From the NCBI RefSeq assembly GCF_017052465.1, contig NZ_JAFHKT010000151.1, forward strand, positions 496,001-560,000: a stretch of DNA of 64,000 nucleotides, given 5' to 3'. The position numbers were made by a program, and so were the translations under genes. Below are positions 7,856-16,316 of this stretch, piece by piece. Under the pieces are notes generated by a model. The model did no database searches, was not told where the DNA came from, and saw only the letters and a program-made list of their open reading frames with translations. The stretch is from Arthrobacter pascens. Lineage in GTDB: Bacteria > Actinomycetota > Actinomycetes > Actinomycetales > Micrococcaceae. The stretch's first letter is position 1. Each line of letters starts with the position of its first letter.

Positions 7856-9370
7856 CTAGGCGCCGAATTTGGGGGTGTGGACTGAGCCGAGTGTGATGTG
7901 CACGGCCTGCTGGTCGGTGTAGAAATCGATGGAACGGTAGCCGCCCTCGTGGCCCAGGCCGGAGGCCTTGACGCCGCCGAACGGGGTGCGGAGGTCGCGG
8001 ACGTTGTGGCTGTTCAGCCACACCATGCCGGCCTCGACGTTCTGCGAGAAGTTGTGGGCCCGGGTCAGGTTCTGGGTCCAGATGTAGGCCGCCAAGCCGT
8101 ACTTGGTGTTGTTCGCCAAGGCGAGGGCTTCGTCGTCGTTCTCGAACGGCGTGATGGCGACGACCGGGCCGAAGATCTCCTCCTGGAAGATCCGCGCGTC
8201 CGGGGCGACGTCGGCAAACACGGTAGGGGCGATGTAGTTGCCTTCCGGGAGGTGCTCCGGCCGGCCGCCGCCGGCCAGCAGCCGGCCCTCGGACTTGCCG
8301 ATCTCCACGTAGGAGGCCACCTTTTCGTAGTGCTCGGGGTGGACCAGGGCACCCACCTGGGTCTTGGGATCGTGCGGATCGCCGACGACGATGTTCTTCG
8401 CGCGGGCCGCGTACTTCTCACAGAACTCGTCGTAGATGGGGCGTTCCACGAGGATCCGGGAACCTGCGGTGCAGCGCTCGCCGTTGAGCGAGAAGACGCC
8501 GAACAGGGCGGAGTCGATCGCGGCGTCCAGGTCTGCGTCGGCGAACACCACGCACGGCGACTTGCCGCCGAGCTCCATGGACAGGCCCTTGAGGTTGGCG
8601 GCGGCGTTGCGGAAGATCGTCTGGCCCGTGGTGGTCTCGCCGGTGAAGGAGATCAGCGGCACGTCCGGGTGCTTGACCAGGGCGTCGCCGGCCTCCTCGC
8701 CGAGGCCGTTGACCAGGTTGAAGACGCCGTCCGGCAGGCCCGCGTCCTTGAAGATCTGTGCCCACAGCGAGGCCGAGAGCGGGGTGAACTCGGCCGGTTT
8801 GAGGACCACGGTGTTGCCGGTGGCCAGGGCCGGGGCGAGCTTCCAGGACTCCAGCATGAACGGGGTGTTCCACGGCGTGATCAGGCCGGCGACGCCGATC
8901 GGCTTGCGGTTCACGTAGTTGATCTGCGAGCCGGGGACCTTCATGGCGTCGTCGAACTGGGCCACGATCAGGTCCGCGAAGAAGCGGAAGTTCTCCGCCG
9001 CACGCAGGGCCTGGCCCTTCGCCTGGGTGATGGGCAGGCCGGTGTCGAAGGTTTCCAGCTCGGCGAGCCGTTCTTCCTGGGCTTCGACGGCGTCGGCGAT
9101 CTTGTTCAGGACACGGGCACGTTCGCGCGGCTTCATCTTCGGCCACGGACCGTTGGTGAACGCTTCGCGGGCGGCGGCGACGGCGAGGTCGATGTCCTCT
9201 TTCTGCCCGGCGGCCGCAGTGGCGTAGTTGGTGTTGGAGACCGGATCCAGGACATCGAAAGTCTTGCCGCCCACGGAGTCGACGAATTCGCCGTTGATGT
9301 AGTGCTGGATATGGGAGGGCAGGTTCTCGGGGATGTAGTGCGTCTTGGTTGCTTCGGCAGTGAACGTCAT
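7856..9370 (-). CDS. hpaE: 5-carboxymethyl-2-hydroxymuconate semialdehyde dehydrogenase
   Basis: 504 aa aldehyde dehydrogenase. Asn168 lies in ITPWNTP, Glu266 in MELGGK and Cys300 in LNGERCTAGSRI. The LNGERCTAGSR active-site loop and the N terminus (HYINGEFVDS) are typical of HpaE. It oxidises the HpaD ring-cleavage product to 5-carboxymethyl-2-hydroxymuconate. AAGGAAG precedes the ATG. It sits 49 nt upstream of hpaD and 11 nt after the gntR gene. Confidence 0.93.
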   Translation of the reverse strand: MTFTAEATKTHYIPENLPSHIQHYINGEFVDSVGGKTFDVLDPVSNTNYATAAAGQKEDIDLAVAAAREAFTNGPWPKMKPRERARVLNKIADAVEAQEERLAELETFDTGLPITQAKGQALRAAENFRFFADLIVAQFDDAMKVPGSQINYVNRKPIGVAGLITPWNTPFMLESWKLAPALATGNTVVLKPAEFTPLSASLWAQIFKDAGLPDGVFNLVNGLGEEAGDALVKHPDVPLISFTGETTTGQTIFRNAAANLKGLSMELGGKSPCVVFADADLDAAIDSALFGVFSLNGERCTAGSRILVERPIYDEFCEKYAARAKNIVVGDPHDPKTQVGALVHPEHYEKVASYVEIGKSEGRLLAGGGRPEHLPEGNYIAPTVFADVAPDARIFQEEIFGPVVAITPFENDDEALALANNTKYGLAAYIWTQNLTRAHNFSQNVEAGMVWLNSHNVRDLRTPFGGVKASGLGHEGGYRSIDFYTDQQAVHITLGSVHTPKFGA

Positions 9371-9381
9371 CGTTTTCTTCC

Positions 9382-10101
9382 TTACTGCTGTGGGGTCTGT
9401 TGGTCGGTTGCGGCGGCCAGGTAGGCGTCCAGGGTGGCGCTGCGGTGGAGCCGTGCTGCTTTTTCGATGGTGTCGGCGTCGGCGCCGGTTTCAATGAGCC
9501 TGAGGAGGGCTTCGTGTTCGTCCACAGATTGGTGCGCCCGGCCGGGGACGAAGCGGAACGTGGAAGAGCGCAGGGACGCCAGCCGGTTCCAGCCCCGGTG
9601 GACCAGGTCCAGGATGTGCGGGTTGGGGCAGTGCTCGAACAGGACGCTGTGGAAGTCCTGGTTCAGCCGGGTGAAGCGGACAGGATCGAAGTGCTGCAGG
9701 CACTCGCGCATGTCCTCGTTCACCGCACGGGCGCGGGCGATGTCCGCTTCGCCGATCAGCGGTGCGGACAGCGCGGTGGCTGCGCCCTCGACGATGCTCA
9801 GGGTCTGCATCGTGTACAGGTACTCTGTGGGGTCGATGCCGGACACCGTGGCGCCGACGTTCCGCTCGAACTTCACCAGGCCCTCTGCCTCGAGCCGGCG
9901 GATTGCTTCGCGGACCGGGACCACGCTGACGCCCAGGTCCTCGGCGATCTTGGCCAGCACCAGCCGGTAGCCGGGGGAGTAGGTCCCGTCAACGATCCGG
10001 CCCTTTACGGCTGTGTAGGCCTGCTCCGATTTGCTGCCGGCAGTCTTGCTGGCGGTGCTGGTGGCAGCCGCCCTGCCCGCGGCTGTGACAGTCTCAGTCA
10101 T
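9382..10101 (-). CDS. GntR family regulator (FadR/FCD type) of the hpa operon
   Basis: 239 aa. After a disordered Ala/Thr/Ser-rich N terminus, residues ~25-95 form the winged helix with the GntR signature VSVVPVREAIRRLEAEGLV. The C-terminal part is an all-helical FCD ligand-binding domain (SIVEGAA, LNQDFHSVLFE, VDEHEALLRLI). The ATG at 10101 overlaps the preceding stop (ATGA), so the regulator is made from within the operon it probably controls. A GTATAC-centred palindrome of the kind FCD regulators bind lies at the operon promoter (11617-11626). The likely inducer is an aryl acetate or ring-cleavage intermediate; this is inferred. Confidence 0.9.
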   Translation of the reverse strand: MTETVTAAGRAAATSTASKTAGSKSEQAYTAVKGRIVDGTYSPGYRLVLAKIAEDLGVSVVPVREAIRRLEAEGLVKFERNVGATVSGIDPTEYLYTMQTLSIVEGAATALSAPLIGEADIARARAVNEDMRECLQHFDPVRFTRLNQDFHSVLFEHCPNPHILDLVHRGWNRLASLRSSTFRFVPGRAHQSVDEHEALLRLIETGADADTIEKAARLHRSATLDAYLAAATDQQTPQQ

Positions 10102-11591
10102 TGGCCTTGCCTGCTTCCCATGGCTTGCCATTCCAAGTACCTGGTGCGCCACTCGGCGTTCAGCGGGTAGAGCCCGTCCACGCTGTGGCCCTGCTGCACC
10201 ATTTCGGCGATGAAGACTTCCTCGCGCTCCTGGGCGATCGAATCCTCGGCAAGTTCCTCGGCCAGTGCCGGCGGGATCACCAGGATGCCGTCCGAGTCCG
10301 CCACGATGATGTCCCCCGGCTGAACGGTGGTGCCGCCGCAGGCGATGGTGATGTCCGTGTCCCACGGGATGTGCCGGCGCCCCAGCACCGCGGGGTGCGG
10401 GTTGGAATAGTACGTGGGCATGTCCATGGCGGCCACGGCCGCGAAGTCGCGGACCCCGCCGTCGGTGATGATGGCTGCGGCGCCGCGGACCTGGGCACGC
10501 AGGGCCAGGATGTCGCCGATGGTGCCGGTGCCCTTTTCGCCGCGGGCCTCCATCACCAGGATCTCGCCCTCGTTGACGGAATCGATGGCCTTCTTCTGGG
10601 CGTTGAAGCCGCCGCCGTGGGCCTTGAAGAGGTCCTCGCGGTTGGGCACGTAGCGCAGGGTCCGGGCCAGGCCCACGATCCGCTTCTCCGGCCGGGTGGA
10701 AGTCAGGCCGTCGATGCTGACGTTGTTCAGGCCGCGCTTGCGCAGCTGGGAGGACAGGGTTGCTGTGCAGACGCTTTCCAGCTTCGCCTTCAGCTCCGGG
10801 GTCAGGACGGGCCCGACGGCAGCGGCCTCCACAGCGGCGAGCCCCGCCGCTTCGCGCGAACCGTAGGCTTCCTCCCGTTGCAGGTCATCGGTCTTGGGCC
10901 GGGCGCCAAAGTCGCCGAACGGCGTCGTACCTTCCGTCACCTTGGTGGCGAGGCGGCCGGTGCTGAAGTCACCGGCCGTGACCTCAACCTCGACGACGTC
11001 GCCCGGCTTGGCGACGGAGGCGCCGGCCGGTGTGCCGGTCAGGACGATGTCCCCCTCTTCGAGGGTGAGCAGCTGGGACAGGTCGGCGACGAGCCGGGCG
11101 AACGGGAAAAGCAGGTCTTCGGTGGTGTCGTCCTGGACCAGTTCGCCATTGTGCCAGGTGCGGATGCGAAGCGTTGCGGGGTCCACCGTGTCGGCCGGGA
11201 TCAGTCCGGGGCCGACGGGGGTGAACCCGTCGCCGCCCTTGGACCGGAGGTTGGAGCCCTTGTCCGCGTAACGGAGGTCGTAAACGCCGAGGTCGTTGCT
11301 GGCCGTGACCCACTCGACGTGGCTCCAGGCGTCCTCGAGGCCGACCCGCCGGGCAGGTTTGCCGATGATCAGGGCGATTTCGCCTTCATAGCCGAGCAGT
11401 TCGCAGCCGGCTGGCCGCTCCACGGTTGACGGGGCCTCTGCCGAACCGAGCGCCAGGGATGACGACGGCTTCAGGAAGTAGGAGGGCTGCTCCGGCGTGC
11501 GGCCCCGCTGGGCCGCCCGACTGGGGTAGTTGATATGCACCGCGATGACCTTGCGGGCCGCGGCCAGGAGGTGGTCGGTGACCTGTTCCAA
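10098..11591 (-). CDS. Fusion of FAH-family HpaG-like isomerase/decarboxylase with RraA/HMG-aldolase-like domain
   Basis: 497 aa with two enzyme domains. Residues ~1-225 are a fumarylacetoacetate-hydrolase fold: GYEGEIALIIGK (Glu69, Glu71), ASND (Asp100), RSKGGDGF (Lys118) and VLTGTPAG. Residues ~260-495 are RraA-like (HMG/CHA aldolase, oxaloacetate decarboxylase relatives) with the GGVRD signature at 378-382. The start is TTG at 11591, supported by GAGGAG 6 nt upstream. It is the first gene of the hpa operon. HpaG normally isomerises and decarboxylates the HpaE product. No separate hpaF or second hpaG copy is present. The RraA half may supply the decarboxylase step; this is inference. Confidence 0.88.
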   Translation of the reverse strand: MEQVTDHLLAAARKVIAVHINYPSRAAQRGRTPEQPSYFLKPSSSLALGSAEAPSTVERPAGCELLGYEGEIALIIGKPARRVGLEDAWSHVEWVTASNDLGVYDLRYADKGSNLRSKGGDGFTPVGPGLIPADTVDPATLRIRTWHNGELVQDDTTEDLLFPFARLVADLSQLLTLEEGDIVLTGTPAGASVAKPGDVVEVEVTAGDFSTGRLATKVTEGTTPFGDFGARPKTDDLQREEAYGSREAAGLAAVEAAAVGPVLTPELKAKLESVCTATLSSQLRKRGLNNVSIDGLTSTRPEKRIVGLARTLRYVPNREDLFKAHGGGFNAQKKAIDSVNEGEILVMEARGEKGTGTIGDILALRAQVRGAAAIITDGGVRDFAAVAAMDMPTYYSNPHPAVLGRRHIPWDTDITIACGGTTVQPGDIIVADSDGILVIPPALAEELAEDSIAQEREEVFIAEMVQQGHSVDGLYPLNAEWRTRYLEWQAMGSRQGQ

Positions 11592-11604
11592 GAGTTACTC
11601 CTCA

Positions 11605-11626
11605 TCGAGTACGAAATCGTATACGA
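11605..11626 (-). promoter_or_regulatory. Two adjacent GntR-type operators
   Basis: TCGTATACGA (11617-11626) is a perfect 10-bp palindrome. TCGAGTACGA (11605-11614) is a near copy with its start 12 bp away. GTATAC-centred palindromes are typical targets of FCD-type GntR proteins. The pair lies just downstream of the -10 of the hpa promoter and before the TTG start, a repressor position. Confidence 0.6.
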
Positions 11627-11629
11627 AAC

Positions 11630-11658
11630 ACTATGGACCCGGATCGCGGATCCGTCAA
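11630..11658 (-). promoter_or_regulatory. Promoter of the hpa operon
   Basis: Minus strand: -35 TTGACG (11658-11653), 17-nt spacer, -10 CATAGT (11635-11630). Transcription would start at about 11623, inside the palindromic operator. Confidence 0.55.
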
Positions 11659-11726
11659 CACCCTGATTGGGCCCGGAAGTCCACCCATATCCGGCACTTG
11701 TCGTCCCGGTCACATCTGCCGTACAG

Positions 11727-11769
11727 TTGTGATTCACATCCCAGATTTCTATTATCGAACTCCAAGTTC
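11727..11769 (+). promoter_or_regulatory. Promoter and inverted repeat for the MobA-like hydroxylase gene
   Basis: -35 TTGTGA (11727-11732), 17-nt spacer, -10 TATTAT (11750-11755). An inverted repeat GAACT-CCA-AGTTC (11757-11769) covers the expected start site, suggesting a second regulator site that differs from the GTATAC palindrome of the divergent operon. Confidence 0.55.
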
Positions 11770-11825
11770 TAATATCGATCACCCTTTAGGCGATAAACAG
11801 CCACACAGCGAAGTGAGGAAAGCCC

Positions 11826-13739
11826 GTGCAGTTCCACCACCACGGTTACGTATCCGGTGACCCGCGAGTCCAGCCGGCCGCCGGCGTCGGCATCGACCGG
11901 CCCGCGCAGCTTCCCGACGAAGTGGATGTCCTCATTGTGGGCACCGGGCCGGCGGGCATGCTGACGGCCGCGCAGCTGTCCCAGTTCCCCGGCGTCACCA
12001 CCCGGATCGTGGAGCGCCGCCCCGGAAGGCTCGCCATCGGCCAGGCCGACGGCATCCAGGCGCGGAGTGTCGAGACGTTCCAGGCTTTCGGCTTCGCCGA
12101 GCGGATCATCGCCGAGGCCTACCGCATCACCGAGATGGCATTCTGGAAGCCGGACCCCGCGGATCACTCCCGCATCGTCCGCGCCGCCCGCGCCGTCGAC
12201 GACCCCGCCGGCATCAGCGAATTCCCGCACCTCATCGTCAACCAGGCCCGCGTGCTGGATTACTTCGCCGAGTTCATGGCGAACTCGCCCGCCCGGATGT
12301 CACCTGACTACGGCTTTGAATTCCGCAGCCTCGAGGTCACCGGGGAGCGGGAGTTCCCCGTCACCGTGACGCTGCTCCACACGGCGGGCCCCGACGAAGG
12401 CCGGGAACGCACCGTCCGGGCCAAGTACGTCGTCGGTGCGGACGGCGCCCGGAGCAAGGTGCGCGATGCCATCGGCTGCACGCTCGCCGGCGACCAGGCC
12501 AACCATGCCTGGGGCGTCATGGATGTCCTTGCTTCCACCGACTTCCCGGACATCCGCCTGAAATGCGCGATCCAGTCCGGGCAAGGCGGCAGCATCCTGC
12601 TGATCCCGCGCGAAGGCGGCCACCTCTTCCGCATGTACGTCGACCTCGGCGAGGTCGCCGCGGACGACCACGGGGCCGTCCGCAAGACCACCATCGAACA
12701 GATCATTGCCAAGGCCAACGCGATCCTCCACCCCTACACGCTCGACGTGCGCAACGTCGCCTGGCACAGTGTGTACGAGGTGGGCCACCGGCTCACCGAC
12801 CGGTTCGACGACGTCCTTCCGGACGAGCTCGGCACGCGCACGCCGCGCGTGTTCATCACCGGCGACGCCTGCCACACGCACAGCGCCAAGGCCGGGCAGG
12901 GCATGAACGTCTCCATGCAGGACGGCTTCAACCTGGGCTGGAAGCTGGGCCACGTGCTCGAGGGCCGCAGCCCGGAGAGCCTGCTCTCCACCTACTCGGC
13001 CGAGCGCCAGGTCGTCGCGAAGAACCTCATCGACTTCGACAAAGAGTGGTCCACGCTCATGGCGAAGAAGCCCGAGGAATTCGACAGCCCCTCGGAACTC
13101 GAGGACTTCTACGTCAGCACGGCCGAATTCCCGGCAGGCTTCATGACCCAGTACGCCCCGTCCATGCTCATTGGCGAGCCGGCGCATCAGGACCTGGCCT
13201 CCGGGTTCACCATCGGCAAGCGCTTCAAGTCCGCTCCGGTCGTGCGGGTCTGCGACACCAACCCGTTGCACCTGGGCCACCAGGCGAAGGCGGACGGCCG
13301 GTGGCGCATCTACGTGTTCGCGGACGCGGCAGCGCCCGCCCTGGGAAACAATAGCGCCACATCGCCGGCCACGGACTTCGCCGAGTGGCTGGCGAACGCG
13401 CCGGATTCGCCGCTGGCCGCTACGCCGTCGGCCGCCGACCGCGACGCCTGGTTCGACGTGAAGGTCATCTACCAGCAGGACCACACGGGCATCGACATCG
13501 GCACGGTCCCGGCAGTGTTCAAACCGGAAGTCGGCCCGTTCAAGCTCACCTACCTGGAGAACGTCTACGGCACCGATCCAGCGGCGGACATCTTCGAACT
13601 GCGCGGCATCGACCGCGGCGGTGCCGTCGTCGTCGTGCGGCCGGACCAGTACGTCGCGAACGTCCTGCCCCTGACGGCGACGGCCGAGCTCGCCGCATTC
13701 TTCGCGCCCCTCCTGCCGGACCGGCTTCGGACCGCTTAA
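11826..13739 (+). CDS. FAD-dependent aromatic hydroxylase (3-hydroxybenzoate 4-monooxygenase/MobA-like)
   Basis: 637 aa, the size of phenol hydroxylase-type flavoproteins with a thioredoxin-like C-terminal domain. The FAD motif is VDVLIVGTGPAGMLTAAQL (~33-51), the DG motif is YVVGADGARSKVRD, and the GD motif is RVFITGDACHTHSAKAGQG. ELRGIDRGGAVVVVRPDQYV near the end is the C-terminal domain. The MQFH start, EFPHLIVNQARV and overall pattern match MobA of Comamonas as I remember it. The start is GTG, with GAGGAAAG upstream. Beside the hpa operon, a role in hydroxylating a hydroxyphenylacetate to homoprotocatechuate is plausible; 3-hydroxybenzoate is the other candidate. Confidence 0.85.
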   Translation: MQFHHHGYVSGDPRVQPAAGVGIDRPAQLPDEVDVLIVGTGPAGMLTAAQLSQFPGVTTRIVERRPGRLAIGQADGIQARSVETFQAFGFAERIIAEAYRITEMAFWKPDPADHSRIVRAARAVDDPAGISEFPHLIVNQARVLDYFAEFMANSPARMSPDYGFEFRSLEVTGEREFPVTVTLLHTAGPDEGRERTVRAKYVVGADGARSKVRDAIGCTLAGDQANHAWGVMDVLASTDFPDIRLKCAIQSGQGGSILLIPREGGHLFRMYVDLGEVAADDHGAVRKTTIEQIIAKANAILHPYTLDVRNVAWHSVYEVGHRLTDRFDDVLPDELGTRTPRVFITGDACHTHSAKAGQGMNVSMQDGFNLGWKLGHVLEGRSPESLLSTYSAERQVVAKNLIDFDKEWSTLMAKKPEEFDSPSELEDFYVSTAEFPAGFMTQYAPSMLIGEPAHQDLASGFTIGKRFKSAPVVRVCDTNPLHLGHQAKADGRWRIYVFADAAAPALGNNSATSPATDFAEWLANAPDSPLAATPSAADRDAWFDVKVIYQQDHTGIDIGTVPAVFKPEVGPFKLTYLENVYGTDPAADIFELRGIDRGGAVVVVRPDQYVANVLPLTATAELAAFFAPLLPDRLRTA

Positions 13740-13767
13740 GCGGCAGCGCTGAAACAAAGGAGTTTTA

Positions 13768-15165
13768 ATGACACAGTCCCACACCACAGGTGCGCCCCCG
13801 CACCGCCAGCGCATGAGCCAGGATGACCGCCGCGTCGTCGCCGGCACCATGGTCGGCACCACGATTGAGTGGTACGACTTCTTCATCTTCGCGCAGGCAG
13901 CGGGAATCGTCTTCGCCAACCTCTACTTCAAACCCCTGGACACCGACAGCCCCGGACTTGCCCAGCTCGTCTCCTGGGCCACCATCGGTGTCAGCTTCTT
14001 CTTCCGGCCTTTGGGCGCGGTGATCGCCGGGCGCCTGGGCGACCGGGTCGGCCGGAAGGCCATGCTCGTTTTCACCCTGGTGATGATGGGGGCGTCAACG
14101 GCCCTGATCGGGTTGCTGCCCACCTACGCCCAGATCGGAGTCTGGGCCCCGATCCTGCTCATGGTCCTGCGTATCCTGCAGGGATTCTCCGCAGGTGGTG
14201 AATGGGGCGGCGCCGCCCTGATGGCAGTGGAACATGCGCCGGTAAACAAGCGGGGCTTCTGGGGCGCCTATCCGCAGATCGGCGTCCCGGTGGGGATGAT
14301 CCTGGCGACGCTGGTGCTGTTTCTGCTCCGGCTCTCCATGTCCCCGGAGCAATTCCTGGAATGGGGCTGGAGGATACCGTTCCTGCTGTCCGTCGCCCTC
14401 ATCGTGCTGGGCTACTTCATCCGGGCCGCCGTGTCGGAAAGCCCGGTCTTCAAGGAGATGGTGGAGCGCAAGCGCGAGTCGGCCACGCCGCTCACGCAGC
14501 TGCTGCGGACGAACAAGCTGCAGGTGATCCTCGCCGCGGTCATCTTCATCGGCAACAACGCCGCCGGTTACCTCGTGATCGCCTTCCTGTCCTCCTACGC
14601 CCAGAAGACCCTGAAGATGGAAGCATCCCCGGTGCTGCTGGCCACGCTGCTCGCCTCCTTCGGGTGGCTCGTATTCACCCTGTACGGCGGCGCCCTCTCG
14701 GACAGGATCGGCAGGGTCAGGACCTTCCAGATCGGTTACCTGCTCATATTCGCCTGGATGATCCCGATGTTCCTGCTGATCGACACCCGCAACATCTGGG
14801 CCTACGGCGCGGCGATCTTCATCCTCACCATCGGACTGGGCCTCTCCTACGGACCGATGTCAGCCATGTACGCGGAGATGTTTCCCGCCAGCGTCCGCTA
14901 CTCGGGAATCGGAATCGGCTATGCGCTCGGCTCCATTCTCGGCGGTGCGTTCGCCCCGCTCCTCGCCGAAGCACTGTTCAAGGAGACCGGCTGGTCAGGC
15001 TCCATTGGCCTCTACATCATGGGGCTCTGCGTGGTCTCATTCATCGGAGTTACTTTGGTGAAGGAAACGAAGGGCGTCTCCCTGGCAGCAGATACGGAAT
15101 CAGATGCTCAAGCAGATGCTCAAGCAGGTACGGGGGAGCAGGCTGCGCCGGCAGTGACGCACTGA
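13768..15165 (+). CDS. MFS transporter, metabolite:H+ symporter (MHS) family
   Basis: 465 aa with about 12 membrane segments. TIEWYDFFIFAQAAGIVF is the TM1 signature of the MHS family (KgtP/ProP/ShiA relatives), and GRLGDRVGRKAML is the MFS loop 2-3 motif; GFSAGGEWGGAALM follows in TM4. The C-terminal tail is hydrophilic. AAGGAG lies 6 nt before the ATG, 28 nt after the hydroxylase stop, so the two are co-transcribed. It probably takes up the aromatic acid substrate of the hydroxylase/hpa pathway by proton symport. Confidence 0.87.
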   Translation: MTQSHTTGAPPHRQRMSQDDRRVVAGTMVGTTIEWYDFFIFAQAAGIVFANLYFKPLDTDSPGLAQLVSWATIGVSFFFRPLGAVIAGRLGDRVGRKAMLVFTLVMMGASTALIGLLPTYAQIGVWAPILLMVLRILQGFSAGGEWGGAALMAVEHAPVNKRGFWGAYPQIGVPVGMILATLVLFLLRLSMSPEQFLEWGWRIPFLLSVALIVLGYFIRAAVSESPVFKEMVERKRESATPLTQLLRTNKLQVILAAVIFIGNNAAGYLVIAFLSSYAQKTLKMEASPVLLATLLASFGWLVFTLYGGALSDRIGRVRTFQIGYLLIFAWMIPMFLLIDTRNIWAYGAAIFILTIGLGLSYGPMSAMYAEMFPASVRYSGIGIGYALGSILGGAFAPLLAEALFKETGWSGSIGLYIMGLCVVSFIGVTLVKETKGVSLAADTESDAQADAQAGTGEQAAPAVTH

Positions 15166-15196
15166 CGTCGCCTTTCTCTTAAAAGTCCCGACAACA

Positions 15197-15237
15197 GAAA
15201 GGATGCCGGCGCCCCTCACGGGCGCCGGCATCCTTTC
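15197..15237. terminator. Bidirectional terminator between the MFS and GH16 genes
   Basis: Perfect 18-bp arms (15197-15214 and 15220-15237) with a 5-nt loop. The arms start GAAAGG and end CCTTTC, so each strand has a short T-rich 3' side. It sits between convergent genes. Confidence 0.8.
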
Positions 15238-15260
15238 TCGTGCCTTGGTTCGGTGCTGGC

Positions 15261-16316
15261 CTACTTGTAGACGCGGACCCAATCGACCTGCATCTGCGAG
15301 GGGGCAGCGGCAGTGCCGTTGGGGAACCAGTCCAGCTGCAGCGTCTGCTGCATGGCGCCGGAGGGCTGGTGCGCCGGGTTCGTGTCGGTGAAGGTCTTCA
15401 CACCGTCGACGTAGCCGGTGATGCCGGCGGGAGTCCATTCGACCGCGTAGTTGTGCCACTGCGTGGTGTCAACGGCGTAGCTGGACTGCGTCTGGAAGCT
15501 CGAGCCGCTGCACTCGTAGTGCAGGAAGAACTTGATCTTGGAGGTCTTGCCGGAACCTTCGGCGTAGTCGATCTCATCGCAGGTGGCGGACGGCTTGGTG
15601 GGCCAGAGGATCAGCACCGGGTGGTACTGCGGGTCCCGCGCATTGGTCTTCATGCGGGTTTCCCAGCGTCCGTACTTCTGCCGTGCGAACTTTGCGGACA
15701 TGCCGCCGGTGGTGCCGGCCGCGTCACCCTTTACTGTGGCTACGCCGTTGGCCACAGACCAGGCGTCAGGGCTGCGTTTGCCTTTACCGGCGTGGCCCGG
15801 TCCGCTGTAGACGCCCCACTTGGTGGAGTCGGGAGCACCGGTGTTGGAGAACTCGTCACCGGCAACGACGGAGCCCCAGCCGAGCGTGGTCGCCGCTTGC
15901 TTGCCGCTGACGGGAGTGGGCGCAGCTGCGATGTTGGCTGCGGGCACGGCCTTGGCCTGCGGGGCCACAGGGGCCTTTGCCGGTGCGGGCACGGCCTTGG
16001 CCTGCGGGGCCACGGCGGCCGGGGCAACTGCCGGCTTCGGTGCGCTTGCTGCCGACAATTGCGGCTTCACGGCGGGCTTGGTGGTTGCCTTGGCGGCGGC
16101 AGCCTTCGTGGTTGCCTTCGGTGCCGGCGCGGCCGGTGTGGCGGCCTTCGGCGCGGGGGCGGCTGCCGTGCCCGTGGCGGCCGGTGCAGCCTGGGCGGAC
16201 AGTCCCTTGTCCGCGGTGTCAGGGGCCGATGCGCCGACCCCTGTGGGGGCGAGGCTGCATCCGGTCAGGGACAGCGCGCCAACGGTAAGTACTGTGGCTA
16301 GTTTCTTGTTGAACAA
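15261..16316 (-). CDS. Secreted GH16-family glycan hydrolase, lipoprotein
   Basis: About 351 aa. TTG at 16316 gives a clean lipoprotein signal (KKLATVLTVGALSLTGC) with the Cys for lipidation; GGAGGGG lies 5 nt upstream. Residues ~25-150 are a low-complexity Ala/Pro/Lys linker with a repeated APQAKAVPAPAK-like unit, probably wall-spanning. The C-terminal ~200 residues are a GH16 jelly roll with the catalytic motif EIDYAE (nucleophile, helper and acid/base), GRWETRMKT before it and QLDWFPNG/MQVDWVRVYK at the end. Such enzymes cut beta-glucans or related polymers; the substrate is not clear. It stands alone with a long leader. Confidence 0.85.
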   Translation of the reverse strand: MFNKKLATVLTVGALSLTGCSLAPTGVGASAPDTADKGLSAQAAPAATGTAAAPAPKAATPAAPAPKATTKAAAAKATTKPAVKPQLSAASAPKPAVAPAAVAPQAKAVPAPAKAPVAPQAKAVPAANIAAAPTPVSGKQAATTLGWGSVVAGDEFSNTGAPDSTKWGVYSGPGHAGKGKRSPDAWSVANGVATVKGDAAGTTGGMSAKFARQKYGRWETRMKTNARDPQYHPVLILWPTKPSATCDEIDYAEGSGKTSKIKFFLHYECSGSSFQTQSSYAVDTTQWHNYAVEWTPAGITGYVDGVKTFTDTNPAHQPSGAMQQTLQLDWFPNGTAAAPSQMQVDWVRVYK

